DNA of 12,667 bases from the NCBI GenBank assembly GCA_030607235.1, contig JAUWEX010000008.1, positions 1 through 12,667 on the forward strand. The letters are read 5' to 3'. Positions 1 to 5,857 of this stretch are shown here, piece after piece. Origin of the DNA: Planctomycetota bacterium. GTDB lineage: Bacteria; Planctomycetota; B129-G9. Each line of letters begins with the position of its first letter. Positions within the stretch are counted from its first letter, which is position 1. A program made the position numbers and the translations under genes. The notes beneath the pieces were generated by a model. That model was not told the origin of the DNA and did no database searches. It worked only from the letters and a program-made list of their open reading frames with translations.

Positions 1-1
1 C

Positions 2-1240
2 GCCGATTCGGCGGATTGCGTTGTTACCGAGGTGGTTATAGCGATCGGGTCGCCGGGTTCGGGCTACCGTGAGGTGGAAGAGGGCGTGCTGGAGCAGACG
101 GTAACGAAGGGCATCATCAGCGCCAAAGACCGCAACTTCGCCACGCACAAGTGCCTCCAGATCGACGCGGCCATCAGTCCGGGCAACAGCGGCGGGCCGC
201 TGTTCAACAAACATGGCAAGGTGGTGGGGGTCAACACGTTCGGGCTGAATACCGACCAGCGCGAGTCGCTGAATTTCGCGATTTACACCGAATTCGTCAT
301 CGAACTCATCGCCGGGGACGAGGTTTCGCTGAGCAGGGAAGAAATCGCAGCGGTGGTGATCAATCCCGCGGAGCTGAATTTCCAGAAGGGCTGTCAGAGC
401 ATTCAGGATGAGCAATACTGGGCCGCGATCGAGTACTTCAAAAAGGCGATAGAGAAAAAGCCGGACTATGCTGATGCCTACATGGGGCTGGGAGTTTGCT
501 ACGCGAGTTTGGACAAGTTCGACGTGGCGGTGAAGGCGTTTGATTTCGCAATCAAGTACGACCCCGACTACGTGGCGGCCTATCGCTATCGCGGCTGGGC
601 CTACATGAGGCTTGAGGACTATCCGATGGCCGTTGCGGACTTCGCCAAGGCGCGGGCGCTGTTGCCCGACGAGCCGGTAATCACGCGGGAACTGGCGATC
701 GCGTACAACGACTGGGGGGTGAAGTTTTTGAGCGAGAACCAGAACGAGAAAGCCAAGGCCATGTTCGATCTTGCGCTCATGATTGAGGAGAAGTATGCGG
801 TCGCGCTCGCCAACCGCGCGATTGTGTTCCTGCGCGAGAACGATGTGGTAAGCGCGATGGTCGATCTGAACGACGCGATAAAGAGCGACGGGCAATACGC
901 GTTCGCCTATCACCTGCGCGCGCAGATTTATTACGCCCGCGATGATTACAGTTTGGCGATATTCGATTATGAGAAAGCCTATTCGCTGGATCCCGATATC
1001 GAAGGCCTGTTGCAGGAGTTGGCCCGCGCTTATAACGATCAGGGTGTGGCGTATTATGAGAACGGCGATTTTGAAAACGCGATAACGTACTTTTCCGAGG
1101 CGATAAGGTGGCTACCAAACACGGCATTGTATTACCGGAATCGCTCCGCCTCTTACACCGCCCGCAACAAGCCCGGCGACCAGCAGCGCGCCGCCGACGA
1201 CAATGCCAGAGCGGAGCAACTTGACCCGCAGGGCGGTTGA
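2..1240 (+). CDS. Trypsin-like serine protease (S1C/DegP type) fused to TPR array, 5'-partial
   Basis: The frame is open from the first bases of the window, so the N-terminus, which should carry the catalytic His and Asp, is missing. The GTG at 32 is internal: protease-like sequence continues upstream of it. The first ~100 visible residues are the C-terminal half of a chymotrypsin-fold domain, with an AIGSPGS loop and the DAAISPGNSGGPL block whose nucleophile Ser is codon 188-190. The rest, from about base 370, is a run of TPR helix pairs (about seven or eight), for example around YADAYMGLGVCYASL and ANRAIVFLREND. No PDZ domain follows the protease, unlike classical DegP/DegQ; TPRs take its place. 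The family cleaves misfolded or regulatory envelope proteins, and the TPRs probably bind a partner. Location (periplasm or membrane-anchored) cannot be read without the N-terminus. A terminator follows 85 bp downstream. Protease class is fairly certain; substrate is unknown. Confidence 0.88.
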   Translation, partial: ADSADCVVTEVVIAIGSPGSGYREVEEGVLEQTVTKGIISAKDRNFATHKCLQIDAAISPGNSGGPLFNKHGKVVGVNTFGLNTDQRESLNFAIYTEFVIELIAGDEVSLSREEIAAVVINPAELNFQKGCQSIQDEQYWAAIEYFKKAIEKKPDYADAYMGLGVCYASLDKFDVAVKAFDFAIKYDPDYVAAYRYRGWAYMRLEDYPMAVADFAKARALLPDEPVITRELAIAYNDWGVKFLSENQNEKAKAMFDLALMIEEKYAVALANRAIVFLRENDVVSAMVDLNDAIKSDGQYAFAYHLRAQIYYARDDYSLAIFDYEKAYSLDPDIEGLLQELARAYNDQGVAYYENGDFENAITYFSEAIRWLPNTALYYRNRSASYTARNKPGDQQRAADDNARAEQLDPQGG

Positions 1241-1325
1241 TTATTCAATGCGGATGTGTATTCCCGTCCTGCGAATAGCGGGCTTTTGAGGATTTGATCG
1301 GTTATTTATGTATGTCATGACAGTC

Positions 1326-1357
1326 CCCGCAGCGTTCCGGCGCTGCGGGATTTTTTT
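1326..1357 (+). terminator. Intrinsic terminator after the protease-TPR gene
   Basis: A perfect 9-bp GC-rich stem (CCCGCAGCG at 1326-1334 with CGCTGCGGG at 1341-1349) closes a 6-nt loop, TTCCGG. It is followed by A and then seven T residues (1351-1357). This is textbook Rho-independent architecture on the plus strand, 85 bp after the stop codon at 1238-1240. Confidence 0.9.
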
Positions 1358-1411
1358 GAGGCGGGGGTAGCTGGGTCGGTGTGAGAGTGTTTGGTAACTG
1401 GGTGCCGCGAC

Positions 1412-1469
1412 GGGACACATCCTCCTTCGGAAGTAGGCCGCAAGGCCGCGCACCGAAGGGATGTGTCCC
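1412..1469. repeat. 58-nt imperfect inverted repeat with GNRA-type apical loop (REP-like)
   Basis: The outer stem pairs 1412-1422 (GGGACACATCC) with 1459-1469 (GGATGTGTCCC), 11 bp without mismatch. After a 2-nt bulge (1423-1424), 1425-1430 (CTTCGG) pairs with 1453-1458 (CCGAAG). Inside lies a short apical stem, GGCC (1436-1439) with GGCC (1444-1447), around GCAA, a GNRA-class tetraloop if transcribed on the plus strand. No T-tract follows, and a genuine terminator already lies upstream, so this is not a simple terminator. Long palindromes of this kind often occur as dispersed REP or MITE-like elements mobilised by Y1/RAYT transposases. No transposase is in the window, and copy number cannot be judged from one copy. 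Confidence 0.55.
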
Positions 1470-1532
1470 TAGCCCACCAGACGCCTCTCTTAACAAGGAT
1501 TAAATGACCTTGTGGCGGCGGCGGGAATCGGC

Positions 1533-1560
1533 TTTACTTTTTTGAAAAATGTGATATAAT
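1533..1560 (+). promoter_or_regulatory. Extended -10 sigma70-type promoter for the response regulator
   Basis: A perfect TATAAT (1555-1560) is preceded by TG at 1552-1553, giving the extended -10 form TGNTATAAT. A -35-like TTTACT (4 of 6 to consensus) lies at 1533-1538 with a 16-bp spacer. Transcription would start near 1567 and leave a leader of roughly 147 nt before the ATG at 1714. A 6-bp inverted repeat, ACAAGG/CCTTGT (1493-1498 and 1508-1513), sits just upstream and could be an operator, though this is weak. Confidence 0.65.
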
Positions 1561-1713
1561 TCATTCAAAGGAGTACTGGAAAGGGAGCAAACCAAGTCGA
1601 CTACCAATATCACCTCCAATAAGCGGTCCAGCGCTGCAAATCAGTCCGATAAACGGGGAAAATCTTCTATTTGCGCATCATATCCACGTTTATCCTTCAT
1701 AGGGAGATGTGCT

Positions 1714-2091
1714 ATGTCGTCAATGAAACGTTCGGTAGTGATAGTTGATTCCGACGAGGCCCACGGCCTGCGTCTTGCGGGGGCGTTGCGCAAGCGCGAC
1801 TTCCACGTGCGTCTGACCGACAACCCTGACCACGCAGTTTCCGAAGCCGAGCGCGGCAAAATCGATTTCGTCCTGACCGACCACAGTCTGCCTCGGATCG
1901 ACGGTATCGAACTCACCCGCCGACTGAAGTCCCGCAGCGCCGGCGTCGGCGTACTGTTCTTCTCCAGGGAACTGGATCTCGATATGTACATCGAGGAGAT
2001 GAACAGCGGGGCGGAGGACTGTCTGCAAAAGCCCTGCAATGCGAGAGACGTGATCCGGGTGCTCGAGTATTCGCGACTGCGACCGGTTTGA
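1714..2091 (+). CDS. Stand-alone receiver-domain response regulator (CheY-like)
   Basis: This 125-residue protein is essentially one receiver (REC) domain with no output domain. Visible landmarks are the acidic pocket near D12 and D14 (VDSDE), phosphoacceptor D56 in the VLTDHSLP strand, S84 in the switch Thr/Ser position, and K106 in the conserved KP motif. All residues needed for phosphotransfer and switching are therefore present. The ATG start is supported by AGGGAG at 1701-1706 with 7-nt spacing; an in-frame ATG three codons on (1723) is less well placed. No histidine kinase lies in the window. The gene ends 21 bp from the convergent HD-GYP gene, which suggests, by inference only, that the phosphorylated receiver may act with HD-GYP proteins or a PilZ effector. 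It could equally be a chemotaxis-type or orphan regulator. Confidence 0.9.
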   Translation: MSSMKRSVVIVDSDEAHGLRLAGALRKRDFHVRLTDNPDHAVSEAERGKIDFVLTDHSLPRIDGIELTRRLKSRSAGVGVLFFSRELDLDMYIEEMNSGAEDCLQKPCNARDVIRVLEYSRLRPV

Positions 2092-2112
2092 CGCCGGGTT
2101 GTGGGATGGTTG

Positions 2113-3117
2113 TCAGAATTGCAGGAGCCTGAGGAAGTGTGCGAACACTTCGCTGTCGATGAGTCCCTGCATCTCGTCTGACATCTTTATCAGCGCTTCG
2201 TATGAGCTGACGGCCCCTTTGTACGCACGGTCGGATGTGATGGCGTCGAAAATGTCGGCGATGCACGCGATTCGCGCCGCAAGGGGAATGTCGTTTCCCT
2301 TCAATCCCGCCGGATAGCCCGATCCGTTGACTTTTTCGTGGTGTAACATAACCACCGGCAACGTCCCCGGCGGCAACTCTTCAAACCTCTCCAGCATCTT
2401 CAGACCGTACTCGGGGTGTTTCTTCAATTCTTCCCACTCGTGCGTGCTCAACGGCTCACGCTTGTTGATGATGTCTTCGTCGATTTTGTACTTGCCGATA
2501 TCGTGCAGCAGCGCGCCGGTTCCCAGCGCGCGCATTTCTTCGTGCCCGAACTTGCCCATGGAATTGGCGATCGCCAGGCTGTAAGCGCAGACGTTGATCG
2601 AATGCGTCTCGGTACTGTATTCGGACGGGGATGTCCTGAGAATGTCCTCGAAAGCGCCGGGATTCGTTGCGAGGTGCTCGGTGACGTTGTCCGCGATCGA
2701 CATCGCGCGTTCGAGACCGGCCGAGGTCAGGGGCTTGGTGATAACCTGTCGAATTGTGTTGGCGGCCGCTTTGTACAACAGCGTCGTCTTACGCTTAGCG
2801 GGGATGGATGAGTCGCGGACGATCTGGGGCAGTTGGTTTTCGATGTAACTGAGATATTTCTCGCGGTCCTTCGCCGATATGCAAACACAGCCGACTTCGG
2901 TCGCCTTTAGCCGCTCGGCGTTTTCGCGGGTGAAGGTGAGATTCTTGTTGCGGTAAAGAACGTAACGGTTGTCGTGTTGCCTGATGTACAGGTCGAAATC
3001 AAGTATGGTATCCACCCGCAGCCCGTCGGCCAACGCTGGCAAATACTCCCCGTTCACCTGTTTGGATGCGGGCGGTTTATTGCCTGTAACGATATGTAAT
3101 GTTTGATTGGATTTCAT
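2113..3117 (-). CDS. HD-GYP domain protein, probable cyclic-di-GMP phosphodiesterase (copy 1)
   Basis: HD-GYP proteins hydrolyse cyclic-di-GMP to pGpG or GMP at a di- or tri-metal site in the cytoplasm. This 334-residue protein has the expected set: H172, the HD pair H205-D206 with K209 (LLHDIGK), H234, H259-H260, the GYP signature at 267-269 (NGSGYP), and D288 and D291 (IADIFDA). It should be catalytically competent. Residues ~30-100 form a separate N-terminal region that I do not assign to a named family; it is shared with the neighbouring paralogue. There is no signal peptide or membrane helix. The ATG has a GGAG at 3123-3126 with 5-nt spacing. It lies 72 bp downstream of the paralogue on the same strand with no visible terminator between, so co-transcription is likely. 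It converges with the response regulator gene. Confidence 0.92.
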   Translation of the reverse strand: MKSNQTLHIVTGNKPPASKQVNGEYLPALADGLRVDTILDFDLYIRQHDNRYVLYRNKNLTFTRENAERLKATEVGCVCISAKDREKYLSYIENQLPQIVRDSSIPAKRKTTLLYKAAANTIRQVITKPLTSAGLERAMSIADNVTEHLATNPGAFEDILRTSPSEYSTETHSINVCAYSLAIANSMGKFGHEEMRALGTGALLHDIGKYKIDEDIINKREPLSTHEWEELKKHPEYGLKMLERFEELPPGTLPVVMLHHEKVNGSGYPAGLKGNDIPLAARIACIADIFDAITSDRAYKGAVSSYEALIKMSDEMQGLIDSEVFAHFLRLLQF

Positions 3118-3189
3118 GTTATCTCCAATAAGGGTTTGTCGAAAATAACGTCTTAAATCTTTGCAATAATTTTCGGATGTGATTTTCGC

Positions 3190-4191
3190 TCAGGTAACCT
3201 TGAGCAGGAGAACCAGGTGTTCGAAGACGTGCAGGTCGATCTTGTCGGACATCTCTCGAGTTATCAGCATCAGCGCGTCGAACGAACCGACCGCACCTTT
3301 GTAGGGGCGGCTTGTGGTAAGCGCGTCGAAGATGTCCGCCACGCACGCTATCCGCGCCATCAGTCCGATTTCGCTCGCCTTAAGCCCCTTGGGATAACCG
3401 CTGCCGTCGAGTTTTTCGTGATGGTCGGTTACGATCGACATGGAGTTCGCGGAGAAATACTTGTTGTCCGCGAGGAGTTCGGCGCCGTACCGCGGATGCT
3501 TCTTCATCTCGGCCCACTCGCCGCCGGTCAGCGGCCCGCGCTTGCGGATGATGTTGTCGCTGATGCGCGATTTGCCGATGTCGTGCAACACCGCGCCCAT
3601 GCCCAGTTCCTTGAGTTCGCCGGGGCTGAATTCCTTCATCGAGTCGGCGATCATCAGGCTGTACGTGCAGACGTTGACGGAGTGCGTATACGTGTGATAG
3701 TCGTGCGAGGCCAGTTTCAGCAGGCTCTGAAACGCCCGCGGGTTGCCGATGACGTAGCCGCTGATATTGGAGACCATGCTCGAAGTCCGTCGGATGTTTT
3801 TCGTCGTGCCGGGGTTGTTGAAGACCTGGCTGACCGTGTTTGCGGCGGAATGGTAGAGCAGTGTGCTCTTTTTCTCGATCGAAATGGTGTCGTCTTTGAG
3901 GATAAACGTGAGATTCCGCTCGAGGTATTGCAGGAATTTGCTGCGGTCGGCGGCCGCTATGTAAAATCGCCCCTCGTCCTTGTGTTGCAGGTGCTCGGCG
4001 TTTTCTTTGGTGAAGGGCAGATTTTCTTTGCGATAAAGAACGAACCCGGAGCCGCCCTGCGGACTGATGTAGAGGTCGAAGTTCAATACCGTATCCACGC
4101 GCAGGCTCTCGACCAGCGCTGGAACATAGGCGCTATGCGACGAAACCGCATGCGGCGAATCGTACAGTTGTGTTATTGTGGGAGTGTTCAT
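3190..4191 (-). CDS. HD-GYP domain protein, probable cyclic-di-GMP phosphodiesterase (copy 2)
   Basis: This is a 333-residue paralogue of the downstream HD-GYP gene, with the same two-part layout and near-equal length. Catalytic landmarks are H170, H203-D204 (VLHDIGK), H232, H257-H258, GYP at 265-267 (DGSGYP), and D286 and D289 (VADIFDA), so the metal site looks intact. The N-terminal region shares blocks such as LRVDT..FDLYI and the VLYR..NL.FT.ENAE run with copy 1, pointing to tandem duplication followed by divergence. The protein is predicted cytosolic. The ATG has a strong AGGAGG at 4196-4201, 4 nt away, better than copy 1, and this is the promoter-proximal gene of the pair. It faces the glycosyltransferase gene across a 125-bp divergent intergenic region. 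The N-terminal region may sense a ligand or dimerise; that is a guess. Confidence 0.92.
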   Translation of the reverse strand: MNTPTITQLYDSPHAVSSHSAYVPALVESLRVDTVLNFDLYISPQGGSGFVLYRKENLPFTKENAEHLQHKDEGRFYIAAADRSKFLQYLERNLTFILKDDTISIEKKSTLLYHSAANTVSQVFNNPGTTKNIRRTSSMVSNISGYVIGNPRAFQSLLKLASHDYHTYTHSVNVCTYSLMIADSMKEFSPGELKELGMGAVLHDIGKSRISDNIIRKRGPLTGGEWAEMKKHPRYGAELLADNKYFSANSMSIVTDHHEKLDGSGYPKGLKASEIGLMARIACVADIFDALTTSRPYKGAVGSFDALMLITREMSDKIDLHVFEHLVLLLKVT

Positions 4192-4213
4192 TATTCCTCC
4201 TCGCTAAATGTTA

Positions 4214-4275
4214 TCGGACGAAGATTGTGTATTCTTGATAAAGTCGCGGCGGATTTCTTGACACGGTTCGTCCGA
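4214..4275. promoter_or_regulatory. 9-bp inverted repeat in the divergent promoter region, possible operator pair
   Basis: TCGGACGAA at 4214-4222 is repeated as its exact reverse complement, TTCGTCCGA, at 4267-4275, with centres 53 bp apart (about five helical turns). The right copy lies in the spacer of the plus-strand promoter; the left copy lies about 22 bp before the HD-GYP start codon. The arrangement would suit a regulator that loops DNA or acts on both divergent units. A chance match cannot be excluded. Confidence 0.35.
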
Positions 4276-4285
4276 CGGCTAGAAT
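4258..4285 (+). promoter_or_regulatory. Sigma70-type promoter for the glycosyltransferase/lipoprotein unit
   Basis: A perfect -35 TTGACA at 4258-4263 is followed after 16 bp by TAGAAT at 4280-4285 (5 of 6 to TATAAT). The start of transcription would be near 4292, about 25 nt before the TTG start codon at 4317. It lies in the divergent region facing the HD-GYP genes. I could not find a convincing minus-strand promoter in the same gap. Confidence 0.65.
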
Positions 4286-4316
4286 GCCTTAATTCCTTAC
4301 TGGTTTCGGGTGTAAC

Positions 4317-5846
4317 TTGAACAAGCGAACAATTACATACCTCCTGCTGGCGATACTCATCGTCGGTGCAGCACTACGACTGGCCGGTTACGACGCCTGC
4401 TCGTACACAAGCGAGGAAATCGGCGTTGTCGCCGCCGCCGAAGAGATAAGCGCCGCGGACCTCGACGTGATGGACAGCCTCGCAATCCAGTCGCTTTACC
4501 CGGAACTGCTCGTATGGTGGCGCACCGTCTTCGCCATGGAACTCTGGGATCGCCTGCCGTCGCTGCTTTTCGGGATCGCCGCGATATGGCTGACGTATCT
4601 CTTCGTTGCGGAGGTATTGCGCTTCGACGACGGCTCCGGCGAGACCGGCGGCGGTTACCTGAAATTCGCCCCGCTGCTCGCGGCGGCCTTCGTCGCGCTG
4701 AATCCGGCGCTGATCTCGCTCTCGTGGCAATTAAACCCGCTTGCGCTGCTGCCCGCTCTCGTTGTGCTTTCGATGCTGGCCTTCGCCAAAGTCGCGCGCG
4801 AGGCCTCCGCGCCCGATCGCTTGAACATCAAGCGCACGCTGCCGTGGCTTCTGGCGTGGCTGCTGGCGGGTGTAATCGGCTGTGCCGTCCATCCGTATTT
4901 TTTCCTCCTCGCGCTCGGCCAGGCCGTTGCCTCGGGGTTTTTGCTGTCGCGTAACAGGCGGATGATCCTGCCACTGGTGCTGTTTGCGCTGATGAGCGCG
5001 GCGTTTGTGTGGATGGGGATAGTCAACATTGTTGCCGAATCCGGCTGGGGCGTTTTCCGAATCGCACACAAAGCGGACGCTCAGGGGCTGCTCAAGATAT
5101 TCAACGGCGGCTTCCTTGTTTTGCCCGACCAGGCGCGCGCCGCGTGGTATGGCGTGGCGATGCCGGCCGCGGCGGCGCTGATATTCGGCGGTGCGCTGTT
5201 TTCGCTGTTCTTCCGCTCCGGTTGCAACGATCTGCGCGATTTCTGCCTGCCGTGCATGATCCCCATGCTGGCCGTTTTTATCGTCGCGCCAACTTTGTTT
5301 ATGCCTATGAGCGATCCGTCGCTGATCGTGGCCGTCATGCCGGTCGTTCTCGCGGCGGCGGCGGGCGGTGTGGGCGCGTGGGGCAATAGAGGCTTGCCGG
5401 GCGGAGCCGTGATTGCCGTTGCGGTCTTGTCGCTGATAGCCTTCGGATTTTCGCTGCACGAAAGATACGCGCTGCCCGATTACCGGCCCGTTGCCGAATA
5501 CCTGGAGCAAAACGCCGGAGACTCGCCGGTCGTCCACATTTCAATGAACACGTACAGATACGTCGGCGTCTATCGCGACGAGCCGCTTTACCAGCGATGG
5601 GAGCCTTTGTGGGTGATTGACAAGCCGCTTATTCGGGGAAATGTCATCGACTACGGCGAGGAATTGTTCATCGTCGCCGACCCCGCGCTAGTCGTCCAGT
5701 TGTTCAACGGCAGTACCATAGACTTTTTGAAGCAGATCATGATGCCGGACTGGGAAATTGTGGAGACAAAGGACCTCGGCGATTACACGGTGTACCGGAT
5801 TAGGAGGCCCAAAAAATCCAAACTGCCCGATATGAGTTACACATAG
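4317..5846 (+). CDS. Multi-pass membrane glycosyltransferase, PMT/ArnT-like (GT39/GT83 type)
   Basis: The 509-residue protein has an N-terminal membrane helix (~7-25), many further hydrophobic segments to about residue 385, and a soluble C-terminal tail. The layout fits GT-C fold glycosyltransferases, which use polyprenyl-phosphate sugars to modify lipids, glycans or proteins on the outer face of the inner membrane. The first extracytoplasmic loop has SEE where this family usually has an acidic DE-type motif. The DYRPVAEYLEQN stretch after the last helix resembles the post-membrane segment of PMT_2-type proteins. The start is TTG: an in-frame TAA lies at 4290-4292 and no ATG or GTG comes before the first helix. 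The ribosome binding site is weak (GGG near 4308). The next gene starts 11 bp after the stop. Sugar and acceptor are unknown; it could be a degenerate member. Confidence 0.68.
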   Translation: MNKRTITYLLLAILIVGAALRLAGYDACSYTSEEIGVVAAAEEISAADLDVMDSLAIQSLYPELLVWWRTVFAMELWDRLPSLLFGIAAIWLTYLFVAEVLRFDDGSGETGGGYLKFAPLLAAAFVALNPALISLSWQLNPLALLPALVVLSMLAFAKVAREASAPDRLNIKRTLPWLLAWLLAGVIGCAVHPYFFLLALGQAVASGFLLSRNRRMILPLVLFALMSAAFVWMGIVNIVAESGWGVFRIAHKADAQGLLKIFNGGFLVLPDQARAAWYGVAMPAAAALIFGGALFSLFFRSGCNDLRDFCLPCMIPMLAVFIVAPTLFMPMSDPSLIVAVMPVVLAAAAGGVGAWGNRGLPGGAVIAVAVLSLIAFGFSLHERYALPDYRPVAEYLEQNAGDSPVVHISMNTYRYVGVYRDEPLYQRWEPLWVIDKPLIRGNVIDYGEELFIVADPALVVQLFNGSTIDFLKQIMMPDWEIVETKDLGDYTVYRIRRPKKSKLPDMSYT

Positions 5847-5857
5847 AGGCGGGCCGG

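Noticed and set aside
1542..1560. TTGAAA as the -35 of the response regulator promoter
   Set aside because: It is only 7 bp from TATAAT; TTTACT at 1533-1538 with a 16-bp spacer fits better.
1576..1713. In-frame CTG extension of the response regulator
   Set aside because: The Shine-Dalgarno-like run lies only 2 nt from the CTG, the extension is Ser/Lys-rich and not receiver-like, and ATG 1714 has a well-spaced AGGGAG.
2134..2151. Perfect 7-bp hairpin with GCGA loop just after the response regulator
   Set aside because: No T-tract follows on either strand and it lies inside the HD-GYP coding sequence, so it is probably coincidental; a bidirectional terminator role is not supported.
3217..4320. 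367-codon plus-strand open frame opposite the HD-GYP gene
   Set aside because: The minus strand encodes a complete HD-GYP domain with all signature residues; the plus frame is an antisense shadow of GC-rich coding DNA.
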